A stretch of DNA of 38,483 bases from CAYZJV01 sp964473245. Lineage in GTDB: Bacteria > Spirochaetota > Spirochaetia > Sphaerochaetales > Sphaerochaetaceae. This document shows, in pieces, positions 14,385-22,688 of this stretch; the first letter of the stretch is position 1; each line of letters opens with the position of its first letter. A model generated the notes under the pieces. It did no database searches and was not told where the DNA came from. It was given only the letters and a program-made list of their open reading frames with translations. The translations under genes were made by a program, and so were the position numbers. The DNA lies in assembly GCA_964473245.1 (NCBI GenBank), contig CAYYOL010000019.1, positions 1 through 38,483 of the forward strand, in the 5' to 3' direction.

Positions 14385-15830
14385 ATGAGAATACTTATGG
14401 TCTCCAGTGAAGCAGTTCCCTTCTCAAAATCGGGCGGATTGGCCGATGTAGCATCGTCGCTCTCAGTGGCACTTGTCGCGCTGGGTCACGATGTCCGTCT
14501 AATCCTCCCTGCCTACGGCTCCACCGACGATGCCACGTGTGTAGCACTGCCCCATCGAGCAGAACTCACTCTGGGAGAATCCAGAGAACAGATTCGGTGG
14601 AAACATACCGAGTACCAGAGGGTGCAGGTCTATCTCGTGGATCATCCTTGGTTCTCCGAACGAAAAGGTATCTACGGGAAGACCTCATTCACCCCCTACC
14701 CCGACAACCTTCTGAGATACACCCTATTCTCCCGAGCTTCACTCGAACTGTGCGATGCACTGGATTGGACTCCTGATATCGTCCATTGCCACGACTGGAC
14801 TGTCGGGTTCGTACCGACACTCATGCACACGCATCCGTCCGACCGTTTCAAAAAGACGAAAACCGTGTTTACCATACACAATCTTGCCTACCAGGGAGAC
14901 TTTCCTCGCATGGATCTCCTACTCACCGGACTCCCGGTAAGCGACACGCTGTTCAGCGGCAATGGTCTGACTAAACGGACAAATATGTTGAAAGCGGGAC
15001 TTGAATCGGCCGACAAGCTCACTACAGTGAGTCCAACCTACGCCATGGAGGTTCAGACCGAGGAGCAAGGGTGCGGACTCGAAGACCTGTTACGACGACG
15101 AGCCGACGATCTAGTTGGAATCCTGAACGGCATCGATACCGATGAATGGAATCCAGAGACAGATAGATTGCTCGAAGCTCACTTCACCGAATTCGATCTT
15201 ACGAACAAGTGGACACTCAAAGAGGAGATGCAGCGTCGTTTCAATCTTCCTGTCGATGCATCGATTCCTGTCATCTCCATGATCAGCCGTATCGCAGATC
15301 AGAAGGGATTCGTAGAGTTGTGTCAGGGTTCACCCTGTGCGCTTGAGCAGATGGTGACCGACCTTCCTGTACAGGTTCTGATCATTGGAACAGGAGACAA
15401 GGCAATCGAGGAGAAGTTGACAACGCTGGATCAGTTGCACGAGAACCTCTCGGTGAATCTGATCTTCAGCAATGAAGCGGCGCATCTTGTGGAAGCTGGT
15501 AGCGATTTCTTCCTTATGCCAAGCAGATACGAACCGTGCGGACTGAATCAAATGTATTCATTGCGGTATGGTACTATACCGATTGCAAGAAAAACCGGTG
15601 GTCTTGCCGACTCGATTATCGATGCAAGCGAGGCTGATGGCACCGGAATACTGTTCGAAGAGATGTCTGGAAGTGCGATTTATAGCGCCGTACAGCGGGC
15701 TGTGAACCTGTATACCAGCGACAAGGAGACAATTTCATCCATACGGAAGCGCGGTATGGCGGTCGATTTTTCATGGATCAACTCGGCCGAAGAGTACATG
15801 AAAGTGTATAAGAGTATACACAAGGGGTAA
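14385..15830 (+). CDS. glgA: Glycogen synthase (ADP-glucose)
   Basis: 481 residues from ATG 14385; the N-terminus MRILMVSSEAVPFSKSGGLADV is the family start, with the ADP-glucose-binding K15-x-G-G-L motif. The two GT-B Rossmann lobes include SRIADQKG at the domain junction and, in the C-lobe, PSRYEPCGLNQMYSLRYGTIP with TGGLADS. GT5 family enzyme that extends alpha-1,4-glucan chains. An upstream in-frame ATG at 14328 also lacks a ribosome site and would precede the promoter. glgC follows after 5 bases, so both steps of glycogen synthesis are made together. No branching enzyme is present here. Confidence 0.96.
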   Translation: MRILMVSSEAVPFSKSGGLADVASSLSVALVALGHDVRLILPAYGSTDDATCVALPHRAELTLGESREQIRWKHTEYQRVQVYLVDHPWFSERKGIYGKTSFTPYPDNLLRYTLFSRASLELCDALDWTPDIVHCHDWTVGFVPTLMHTHPSDRFKKTKTVFTIHNLAYQGDFPRMDLLLTGLPVSDTLFSGNGLTKRTNMLKAGLESADKLTTVSPTYAMEVQTEEQGCGLEDLLRRRADDLVGILNGIDTDEWNPETDRLLEAHFTEFDLTNKWTLKEEMQRRFNLPVDASIPVISMISRIADQKGFVELCQGSPCALEQMVTDLPVQVLIIGTGDKAIEEKLTTLDQLHENLSVNLIFSNEAAHLVEAGSDFFLMPSRYEPCGLNQMYSLRYGTIPIARKTGGLADSIIDASEADGTGILFEEMSGSAIYSAVQRAVNLYTSDKETISSIRKRGMAVDFSWINSAEEYMKVYKSIHKG

Positions 15831-15835
15831 CTTGA

Positions 15836-17131
15836 ATGGGAAAGAATAAAACTATCGCGATCGTATTGGGAGGAGGTAAAGGGACGCGGCTGTATCCTTT
15901 GACCAAGGACCGATCAAAACCAGCCGTCCCATTCGCAGGAAAGTACCGGCTTGTCGATATTCCGATCAGCAACTGTATCAACAGTAATATTCGGCAAATC
16001 TATATTTTAACTCAGTTCAACTCTGCCTCGCTACACAACCACATAGCGAATACCTACATATTCGATACCTTTACGAATGGGTTCGTAGAGATCCTTGCTG
16101 CTGAACAGACCTACCATAACAACGACTGGTATCAGGGAACTGCCGATGCAGTTCGCAAGAACCTCAAGCACTTTGCCGATCAGAACGCCGACTACTATCT
16201 CATCCTCTCCGGCGATCAGCTGTACCGCATGGATTATCAGGAGATGCTGAGAACTCACATAGAAAGTGGAGCCGTGCTAACAATCGCGGCAAAGACAATC
16301 AGCAGAGGGCAGGCAACTGGACTCGGGATCATCGGTGCAGATGAGAAAGGGATCATCAAGAAATTCTATGAGAAGCCAGCACCCGACTACGATATCAGCG
16401 ACTATCAGATTCCCGCAAAACTCCTTAAGGAGTCGTTGAACCAGAAACCATCCGAGAACAATGAGTATCTAGCTTCCATGGGTATCTATATCTTCGATGC
16501 ACGTGCGATGGAGGAGATTCTCGAGACAAATCGTTCTGCCGATTTCGGCAAGGAGATCATCCCCGAAGTCATCAAGAACCAGAAGGTCGCCACCTATGTC
16601 TACGACGGATTCTGGGAGGATATCGGAACAGTCAAAGCATTCTACGATACCAATATCGACCTCGCTTCAGTTACCCCGGCATTCAACTTCTACAATGAGG
16701 AGATGCCCATCTACACACATAGACGACATCTTCCTGCAACCAAGGTGAATTTCTGCAATATCAGCAGCTCCCTCACAAGTGAGGGCTCCATTATCACCAA
16801 CGCCTATATTGTGAACTCGATCATCGGTGTTCGAACCCTGATCGAAAGCGGGGCAAGCCTCGATGGAGTGTATTGTATGGGAGCCTCGTACTATGAGACT
16901 CCCGAGGAGAAGGCAGAGAACGAGAGGAAGAAGATTCCCAATATCGGCATAGGTCGTGCAACAATCATTCGCAGAGCGATCGTGGATCAGAATGCCCGAA
17001 TCGGAGATGGTTGTAGAATCGGTATCGATGATATCCAACGTGAAGACGGAGATTACACGAACTATTCGGTACACGATGGAATTATCGTGATACACAAGAA
17101 TGCGATCATACCGCACGGAACGATTCTCTGA
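15836..17131 (+). CDS. glgC: Glucose-1-phosphate adenylyltransferase
   Basis: 431 residues. The nucleotidyltransferase N-terminus is IVLGGGKGTRLYPLTKDRSKPAVPFAGKYRL; WYQGTADAVRKN, LSGDQLYRMDY and FYEKP are the usual substrate loops; the C-terminal left-handed beta helix starts near residue 300 (NISSSLTSEGSIITNAYIVNSIIG) and ends IVIHKNAIIPHGTIL. Makes ADP-glucose, the rate-limiting and normally allosteric step of glycogen synthesis. The sequence resembles the cyanobacterial/plant-like type. AAGGGG lies 10 bases before the ATG; coupled with glgA. Convergent with the Nudix gene, 14 bases apart. Confidence 0.96.
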   Translation: MGKNKTIAIVLGGGKGTRLYPLTKDRSKPAVPFAGKYRLVDIPISNCINSNIRQIYILTQFNSASLHNHIANTYIFDTFTNGFVEILAAEQTYHNNDWYQGTADAVRKNLKHFADQNADYYLILSGDQLYRMDYQEMLRTHIESGAVLTIAAKTISRGQATGLGIIGADEKGIIKKFYEKPAPDYDISDYQIPAKLLKESLNQKPSENNEYLASMGIYIFDARAMEEILETNRSADFGKEIIPEVIKNQKVATYVYDGFWEDIGTVKAFYDTNIDLASVTPAFNFYNEEMPIYTHRRHLPATKVNFCNISSSLTSEGSIITNAYIVNSIIGVRTLIESGASLDGVYCMGASYYETPEEKAENERKKIPNIGIGRATIIRRAIVDQNARIGDGCRIGIDDIQREDGDYTNYSVHDGIIVIHKNAIIPHGTIL

Positions 17132-17145
17132 TCGTATCTGAGCCC

Positions 17146-17562
17146 TCAGGCTAGCGAGAGCTCCTCAAGTTTTCTTCTGACAGGTAAGTCAGAGGGGACG
17201 AAGGGGAGCTCATACATTTCAGCGAGGGTTGCCCATCGTGCCTCGACATGTTCGTGCAATTCGTAGCGAATCGGATCTTCGGCTTCAACCCAGTATGCGA
17301 GCAGGTGATACCGTGTATCCCTATTGGTGAAGTCGTGCTCGAAGAAGCAGGTTCCCACGTGTACGGTCAGATTGAACTCTTCGAAGAACTCACGAGCCAG
17401 AGACTCCTCGGGAGTCTCTCCCCACCGGTGTTTACCTCCCGGGAACTCCCAAAGGCCTCCTACCGACCCGCCGCTTTTTCTCTTGGCAATGAAATAGTGT
17501 CCTGCCTCAAACAGGATTCCTGCTGTGGTAATTCGTTCATGGTGTGTACTCGTATCGGACAT
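17146..17562 (-). CDS. Nudix hydrolase, MutT-like
   Basis: 138 residues from ATG 17562 (AGAGG eight bases upstream; a GTG three codons earlier overlaps that site). The Nudix box reads GKHRWGE-x7-REFFEEFN: all catalytic Glu residues are present, with Asn in place of the last Gly. Preceded by LWEFPGG, the MutT pattern, so a role in cleansing 8-oxo-dGTP or a related nucleoside diphosphate derivative is likely. Last gene of the minus-strand trio with the NAD(P)HX repair enzyme and a small membrane protein. Substrate not certain. Confidence 0.93.
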   Translation of the reverse strand: MSDTSTHHERITTAGILFEAGHYFIAKRKSGGSVGGLWEFPGGKHRWGETPEESLAREFFEEFNLTVHVGTCFFEHDFTNRDTRYHLLAYWVEAEDPIRYELHEHVEARWATLAEMYELPFVPSDLPVRRKLEELSLA

Positions 17563-17573
17563 ATGCTTCACCT

Positions 17574-18023
17574 CTATAGTAATACGGCACCGGGAAACAA
17601 GAAGTGCAATACAGCGATACCGATCAGAACGAAACCCAGATTCCTCTTGTGCGTCTCTATCAGAGACCCGGTCTTTTTCAACATATCCACTTCATCCTCA
17701 TCTGAGTGCTCCTCTTCGGTAGAGAATCGTCCCTGCCTCTTGTATACTACCAATTGGGTGGTGTGATAGACCGTGAGCATGATACACCCGACTAGAGGGA
17801 GCAGATCTCCAATGAGCACTGGTCCCGGAGGAATCGGATAGGAAAACTTCGCTACAGAGAGCAGCAAGCCCAGTACGATCAGTAGCACGGAAACGATCAA
17901 ATTGGAACGAACGGTTCTCCGCAACCGAATCAGCAGGATATACTGCCCCCCATACTCATCGACCAGTAGCAACCCTGAACCTATAAGCAAGTATCCGATC
18001 GTGAGAAGATAGACCTGCAGCAT
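17574..18023 (-). CDS. Small four-helix membrane protein of unknown function
   Basis: 149 residues. Four hydrophobic segments: about 1-21, 43-60, 68-90 and 130-147, with an acidic loop (STEEEHSDEDEVDMLKK) between the third and fourth, and a basic one (RLRRTVR) between the first two. No family recognised. It starts 3 bases after the stop of the NAD(P)HX repair gene and ends 11 bases before the Nudix start, so it is surely co-transcribed, but the neighbours give no clear function. It could be a spirochaete-specific conserved protein. Confidence 0.75.
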   Translation of the reverse strand: MLQVYLLTIGYLLIGSGLLLVDEYGGQYILLIRLRRTVRSNLIVSVLLIVLGLLLSVAKFSYPIPPGPVLIGDLLPLVGCIMLTVYHTTQLVVYKRQGRFSTEEEHSDEDEVDMLKKTGSLIETHKRNLGFVLIGIAVLHFLFPGAVLL

Positions 18024-18026
18024 GAT

Positions 18027-19601
18027 CTAGAGCTCCTCTGCTTGTCTGCAGACATTGCCTACATGGCTAATCAAGGTCTCGGCGTCGAACCACCCCTCTG
18101 CAGTTCGTGCTAAAGCACCCGACTCCTGATGAATCAGTACTCCGCTATGAGCTGCCTCATGAGGGTCGTACCCCTGCGCAAGCAGGCTGCCAATGATTCC
18201 TGTAAGGACATCGCCACTTCCTGCAACACCCAGCGCATTGTTCATTCCATCTACAACGATTGGAATCGCTCCACCATTTCGTCCATCTACGATCCAGATT
18301 ACGTGACTCTTATAGACGATGACCGCCTCGAGTGCCACAGCGACTCGTTTGAGAGAGTCGATAAAGGATTCAGGCGAACCACTTGGTCCGATCTCCTGAG
18401 CCAGAAGCGGCATGTGCAGGGTTTCGAGGAGTGCATGCAGTTCCCCTGGATGTGGAGTGAGCACGAGCGAACCATGTGCTGTACTCTGTACACGGTGTTC
18501 CGAGACCACTTTTCCGAATGCGGCAATTGCATCGGCATCGAGAACTGCAGGCAATCCACTTCGCAGGATTTCGAGAACCTGTTCTTCATGCCCCTCTCCC
18601 CACCCGGGACCAGCGGCTATCGCCTGATAACTCTTTGCAAGCAGCTGCCCCGGTATCACCTCCTGGGACTCCAATGACTGGACAATGATCGATGGGGTCT
18701 CCGATGCAGCGACCGATGCAACATCCTTAGTGCAACACAATGTCACCAGACCACATCTACTGTGAAACGCACCACGTGCTGCCAGTCGTGCAGCTCCAGT
18801 GTATCGCTCGCTTCCTGCAAGGAGAGCGAGATGTCCCCGTTTGTGCTTGTATACATCCTCTGCGAATCGTTGAATTTTCAGATCGTTTCGATCGCTCAAA
18901 GTTGCACTGGCTACCGAGTTCTTGAGTAATGCCGGTGGAAACGAGGGGTTTACCCGCAGAATGGTGCCCCACCCCAACCGGCTGACCGGATGGTAGGAGG
19001 CTGCCTTTCGCAATCCCATGGTCACTGTGGCATGAGCCATGACGCGAGGCCCGGCGACACTCATGCTGTCGCTACACCCAGATGGTATGTCGACAGCAAG
19101 GACATACGCCCCCTGTGCATGGCGGGCATTGATCATTTTGACTATTTCCGCTGTGGTTCCGCCCAGCATACCTCTCAGGCCGGTACCGGCGATCCCATCG
19201 ACTATCAAGTCGGCTTCTGCAAGCATACGACTGGCATCCGTTGATATCATCCCCTCCATGTTCTCGGCATCTGCCATGGTGAATCCCAGCTTACCGCAAA
19301 TAGTTCTGTGAACCGAACAGGCATTCGAGACCCGAGAGCCTACAAGGAGAATGGAGAACGACTGGTGTCCTGAGAAAAATGCTTCGCGGGCCATGACCAG
19401 AGCATCGCCCCCATTGTTCCCTCCACCTGCTACGAATACGATATGATTCATGGCAATCTGATTCTGTTGCGCATAATCGGTGAATGCTCGCCACCCTTTC
19501 ACTCCAGCCTGCTCCATGAGAACGAGAGCTGGGAACGAATAATCGCTCTGTGCCTTTGCATCGATACCTTCCATTGTCTGCGTACTTACTAACATTTCCA
19601 T
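18027..19601 (-). CDS. nnrE-nnrD: Bifunctional NAD(P)HX epimerase/dehydratase
   Basis: 524 residues, a natural fusion. The N-terminal YjeF_N epimerase domain (about 1-220) has GNNGGDALVMAR at residues 61-72, which binds the ribose/nicotinamide. The C-terminal ribokinase-like dehydratase (about 230-520) has LTPHPGE and the anion-hole motif AGSGDVLTG. Together they repair hydrated NADH and NADPH using ADP. Start: ATG 19601, with a promoter that puts +1 on it (see separate entry); an in-frame ATG two codons later is possible. First gene of a three-gene minus-strand operon. Confidence 0.95.
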   Translation of the reverse strand: MEMLVSTQTMEGIDAKAQSDYSFPALVLMEQAGVKGWRAFTDYAQQNQIAMNHIVFVAGGGNNGGDALVMAREAFFSGHQSFSILLVGSRVSNACSVHRTICGKLGFTMADAENMEGMISTDASRMLAEADLIVDGIAGTGLRGMLGGTTAEIVKMINARHAQGAYVLAVDIPSGCSDSMSVAGPRVMAHATVTMGLRKAASYHPVSRLGWGTILRVNPSFPPALLKNSVASATLSDRNDLKIQRFAEDVYKHKRGHLALLAGSERYTGAARLAARGAFHSRCGLVTLCCTKDVASVAASETPSIIVQSLESQEVIPGQLLAKSYQAIAAGPGWGEGHEEQVLEILRSGLPAVLDADAIAAFGKVVSEHRVQSTAHGSLVLTPHPGELHALLETLHMPLLAQEIGPSGSPESFIDSLKRVAVALEAVIVYKSHVIWIVDGRNGGAIPIVVDGMNNALGVAGSGDVLTGIIGSLLAQGYDPHEAAHSGVLIHQESGALARTAEGWFDAETLISHVGNVCRQAEEL

Positions 19602-19607
19602 ATCTGT

Positions 19608-19636
19608 ATACTATCCCCCCTACGACGTGCGGTCAA
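19608..19636 (-). promoter_or_regulatory. Promoter of the NAD(P)HX repair operon, +1 at the ATG
   Basis: Read on the minus strand: TTGACC (19636-19631), 17-base spacer, TAGTAT (19613-19608), then six bases and ATG at 19601. A G6 tract lies in the spacer, not in the transcript, so the predicted mRNA has no leader and no ribosome site. Confidence 0.65.
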
Positions 19637-19747
19637 TCGGTCGAAATCTCAGAGAGAAGACAATCGACGTGGGAGAAAACCACTCGAGAAGCAGTAGCAC
19701 AAATTATCTTATTCGTGTTACTATTCTGGCAATAACGAGGTGTGTCT

Positions 19748-20167
19748 ATGTCAGAACTAGTCCGTTTCGGCGTCTCAATGGAGCGTGAGATCGTATCATT
19801 GCTCGATGAGATCACTGAAAAACACGAACATCCGAACCGATCAGAGGCCATTCGTGCGCTGGTGAGGCAACAGATGTTGGAAGAACAGAGCCTTGAACCG
19901 GATACAGAGGTCACTGCGGTTATTTCGCTAATCTTCCACTACACTACACAACTGCTACGCGTTCCATTGAAAGATTTTTCATCGCTGAAGCTCACCACCA
20001 ATCTCCAGATGCACTTAGATGAGGATATCATCTTCAAGATGCTTGTTGTCACCGGAACTTATGAGGAGGTCACAATCTGGGCTAACCGGGTCACCGGTCA
20101 GAAACATGTGGTGGGAAGAATGCACATAGCAGCTACTGAACGCCTCTTCGAACAACTCCGAACATGA
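19748..20167 (+). CDS. NikR-like ribbon-helix-helix metalloregulator with altered metal site
   Basis: 139 residues from ATG 19748 (GAGGTG upstream; an in-frame GTG at 19742 overlaps it). The N-terminal ribbon-helix-helix is textbook NikR (LVRFGVSMEREIVSLLDEI, then HPNRSEAIRALVR), and the ACT-like C-domain aligns without gaps to E. coli NikR. Yet the four nickel ligands His76, His87, His89 and Cys95 are here Asp76, Gln87, His89 and Ile95. So the fold is kept and the square-planar nickel site is lost; it may sense another metal or none. It overlaps the first gene of a ZnuCBA-like ABC operon by ATGA and is the likely local repressor. Confidence 0.9.
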   Translation: MSELVRFGVSMEREIVSLLDEITEKHEHPNRSEAIRALVRQQMLEEQSLEPDTEVTAVISLIFHYTTQLLRVPLKDFSSLKLTTNLQMHLDEDIIFKMLVVTGTYEEVTIWANRVTGQKHVVGRMHIAATERLFEQLRT

Positions 20168-20859
20168 CAAACACGATCATCCTTTCATTGCAGCAGGTAT
20201 CGCTTGGCTACGGTTCGCACACGGTGCTCTCAGATGTGAACCTTACCGTTCACACCGGAGAACGAATTCTCATTACCGGTGTGAACGGAAGCGGGAAAAG
20301 CACCCTCTTGAAACTGATTTCCGGTAATCTCATACACAGAACGGGTTCGGTGCAGATTCTCGGAACCCAGATGGTACGAGATTCGGACCGACAATACATA
20401 AGGAAGCGAATCGGAGTACTCACGCAGGTCCAGCAAGATCCCGAATTGGCGATCACCGTACAAGAGAGTGTGCTCCTCGGTCTGTGGGGAACCCGATTCT
20501 CCTGGCTCGGACGACCGAAGAGGATCGACCACGAGAAGGCGCTCGAACGGCTAGACTCTGTCGATATGGCCGACTTTGCCACACGGGATATCCGTACGCT
20601 CAGTGGTGGACAGAGACAAAAGGTAGCGTTGGCACGAGCGTTGATCCGCGACCCGCAACTGGTACTCATGGATGAACCGACCACCTATCTCGACACAGAG
20701 GCGAAACGGGATATTATAGATAGAATCGATCGACTGCAGCGGGAACTCGGGTTCACCTCGCTGGTGGTGAGTCACGAATCGCTGGACGATCGACTCTCAG
20801 ATCGACACATCCATATTGAAGCAGGAACCCTTATCTGCGATCGAGGAGAAACGGCATGA
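20164..20859 (+). CDS. Metal ABC transporter ATP-binding protein (ZnuC/MntB-like)
   Basis: 231 residues. Walker A GVNGSGKST near residue 40, signature LSGGQRQKVALARAL, Walker B LVLMDEP and switch VSHE. The size and the following ABC-3 permease and solute-binding protein place it in the zinc/manganese/iron family. It overlaps both the NikR-like gene and the permease gene by ATGA, so the four genes are one transcript. A nickel or zinc specificity is not fixed by sequence. Confidence 0.95.
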   Translation: MTNTIILSLQQVSLGYGSHTVLSDVNLTVHTGERILITGVNGSGKSTLLKLISGNLIHRTGSVQILGTQMVRDSDRQYIRKRIGVLTQVQQDPELAITVQESVLLGLWGTRFSWLGRPKRIDHEKALERLDSVDMADFATRDIRTLSGGQRQKVALARALIRDPQLVLMDEPTTYLDTEAKRDIIDRIDRLQRELGFTSLVVSHESLDDRLSDRHIHIEAGTLICDRGETA

Positions 20860-21674
20860 TGCAACTTTTCTTCGATGCCTGGTCGATTCCCGTGATACGT
20901 CATGCATTCTTCGGCATGCTCATCGCGGGGGGAACCCTTTCGCTACTCGGCGTCGTCATCGTAGCTCTCCACCTCACTGCGATTCGATTCACGCTCATGC
21001 ATGTAGGGCTCCTTGGAGCTGCATTGGGAATGGCTCTCGGGTGGTCAGCGACCATGGGAGCATTCGGAGCCGTACTGATTGCCTCGCTTGTCATGGGGTA
21101 TCTTGCCCGTGATACTGCAATAAGCACCAGTTCGATCACCGGCCTCTTCATGACAGGATCGCTGGCAGGGGCGTTCATCATACTTGCGGCAACAGGAGTT
21201 CCTGCCATGCATGTCTTCGATATCTTTGCAGGAAATGTACTTATGCTCACCGAGATGGACCTCTATCTCACGGCAACGGCAGGACTTCTCGTTTTGCTCG
21301 TGTTTTTCGGTGCCTATCGGGAGATTCAGTTGGTACTGATGAACCGTGACCTCGCCGCGATTCTAGGAGTTCCTGTCGAACTGGTCACCTCGGGACTCTT
21401 CGTGCTACTCGGTATTGGAATCGCCACAGCTTTGAGGCTGGTTGGAGCGTTGCTCGTCGATGCCGTTATACTGCTTCCCGGAATTGCGGCACTCAGATTC
21501 GCCCGCTCTTTCGGTGGAGCGCTGGTGTTATCATCGGTATTCGGCATGATCACGACGACTGGGGGATTCTTCATAGCGCTCATGTTCAATCTCCCCGTTG
21601 GTGCCAGTGCTGCCATGACGGCTACGGTACTCCTTGCTTTTTCACTTCTTGTTGCTCGACTGAAAAAAACGTAA
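20856..21674 (+). CDS. Metal ABC transporter permease (ABC-3/ZnuB-like)
   Basis: 272 residues with about eight hydrophobic helices and the ABC-3 pattern: RHAFFGMLIAGGTLSLLGVVIV at the start, the central cytosolic loop carrying NRDLAAILGVPVELV, and LVGALLVDAVILLPGIAAL. This family forms homodimeric inner-membrane channels for Zn, Mn or Fe. Start overlaps the ATPase stop (ATGA). The binding-protein gene follows after 19 bases. Confidence 0.95.
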   Translation: MMQLFFDAWSIPVIRHAFFGMLIAGGTLSLLGVVIVALHLTAIRFTLMHVGLLGAALGMALGWSATMGAFGAVLIASLVMGYLARDTAISTSSITGLFMTGSLAGAFIILAATGVPAMHVFDIFAGNVLMLTEMDLYLTATAGLLVLLVFFGAYREIQLVLMNRDLAAILGVPVELVTSGLFVLLGIGIATALRLVGALLVDAVILLPGIAALRFARSFGGALVLSSVFGMITTTGGFFIALMFNLPVGASAAMTATVLLAFSLLVARLKKT

Positions 21675-21693
21675 CACACAATTGGAGGCTGTT

Positions 21694-22494
21694 ATGCTAA
21701 AAAAGAGACTTCTTACCCTACTCTGTCTCGTGCTGGTTTCGATACCGCTCTCTGCACAAGGTGTCGATGAGACATCTGCCGCATCACGCTACGATTCATA
21801 TGCTGGAAAAACGTCCATGGGACCGGCCATAGTCGCAAGCACCAGCTGGGTAGGTGCCATCGTTGAGGCCGCTGGTGCTTCAAACGTACTCGTGCTCGCG
21901 CCGATCGAGTTGCGGCATCCACCCGAATACGACTTCTCTCCTCAGGATATCATGACAGCAAGCAGAGCCGATTTGGTCTTCTGGGCAGGGTATGAGGGGT
22001 TCATCGGTAAGCTAGTCTCTGCAGCTCAGATTCCGGATAAGAACGTCGTGCAGGTACAGACGAACAATGCTCCCGACCAGCTCGCATCTTCGGTGGAGTC
22101 AGTGGCTAAACTATTGGGAAACGAGGAGGCGTTCACCAGCTGGAAGCGATCGCTGGATGATCTCTCTTCACGACTCCTCGATGGGGCGCAACGGCAACAG
22201 ACCAGTTCGACTAGAGCTGTGGTTCAGTTCCACCAACAGGCATTCGCCAGATACGCAGGCTACGATGTAGTGGCGGTTTTCGGCCCACAAGATCTGAGTC
22301 TTGGCGATGTGACAGCAATCGAGGCGTTGGATCCAGATATCATCATAGACAACTGGCACAGCCCACAGGGAGAACCGTTCAAGAGCCTGGGACGAACCTA
22401 TGTGCAACTGATCAACTTCCCGGGTCCTTTCATGACACGCTCGATACTCGATGTACTGACCTACAACGCCACTCAGTTGCAGTTGATCCACTGA
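21694..22494 (+). CDS. Metal ABC transporter solute-binding protein (ZnuA-like)
   Basis: 266 residues from ATG 21694 (GGAGG six bases upstream). Cleavable signal peptide at 1-21 (LLCLVLVSIPLSAQ); no lipobox, so periplasmic. The ZnuA/TroA cluster A-1 features are present: LRHPPEYDFSPQDI with His75, RADLVFWAGYEGF, His180 (VVQFH) and His222 (DNWHSPQGE), which could make a three-His metal site. It lacks the long His/Asp-rich loop of high-zinc ZnuA. Together with the NikR-like regulator this suggests a divalent-metal importer of unsettled specificity. Confidence 0.9.
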   Translation: MLKKRLLTLLCLVLVSIPLSAQGVDETSAASRYDSYAGKTSMGPAIVASTSWVGAIVEAAGASNVLVLAPIELRHPPEYDFSPQDIMTASRADLVFWAGYEGFIGKLVSAAQIPDKNVVQVQTNNAPDQLASSVESVAKLLGNEEAFTSWKRSLDDLSSRLLDGAQRQQTSSTRAVVQFHQQAFARYAGYDVVAVFGPQDLSLGDVTAIEALDPDIIIDNWHSPQGEPFKSLGRTYVQLINFPGPFMTRSILDVLTYNATQLQLIH

Positions 22495-22520
22495 GCCTTG
22501 CTACGTCGCTTCGGGTGTGC

Positions 22521-22549
22521 TTGACAGTTCCGACACACTTGTCTACCAT
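22521..22549 (+). promoter_or_regulatory. Promoter of the thiBPQ riboswitch transcript
   Basis: TTGACA (22521-22526), 17-base spacer, TACCAT (22544-22549). The predicted start at about 22556 coincides with the 5' end of the TPP aptamer. Confidence 0.75.
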
Positions 22550-22555
22550 AGTGAA

Positions 22556-22636
22556 AGTCTTGGGGTGGCCGCCGTAGAGCGGCCTGAGATTACACCCGTT
22601 GAACCTGATCTGGGTAATGCCAGCGAAGGGAAGTAC
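22556..22636 (+). ncRNA. TPP riboswitch (THI element)
   Basis: The conserved thi-box core is clear: GGGGTGGCC at the 5' side, CTGAGAT, then ACCCGTTGAACCTGATCTGG, GTAATGCCAGCGAAGGGAAG. The stem GGCCGC/GCGGCC is the variable P3-like arm. It senses thiamine pyrophosphate and lies 53 bases upstream of thiB, so it should lower import when TPP is plentiful. No U-rich terminator follows, so translational control is likely. Confidence 0.96.
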
Positions 22637-22669
22637 GTAAACTCTCAAATCATCCCCACAGACAGAAAC

Positions 22670-22683
22670 CACTTGAGGAGGTG
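22670..22683 (+). promoter_or_regulatory. Possible SD-sequestering hairpin of the riboswitch
   Basis: CACTT (22670-22674) can pair with AGGTG (22679-22683) around GAGG, burying the GGAGG ribosome site six bases before the thiB ATG. A nearby CCCC could alternatively pair with the aptamer's 5' GGGG. Weak but positioned as an expression platform. Confidence 0.4.
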
Positions 22684-22688
22684 CTGAC

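Noticed and set aside
17141..17152. Hairpin AGCC-CTCA-GGCT between glgC and the Nudix gene
   Set aside because: Only four base pairs and no U run; too weak to call a terminator.
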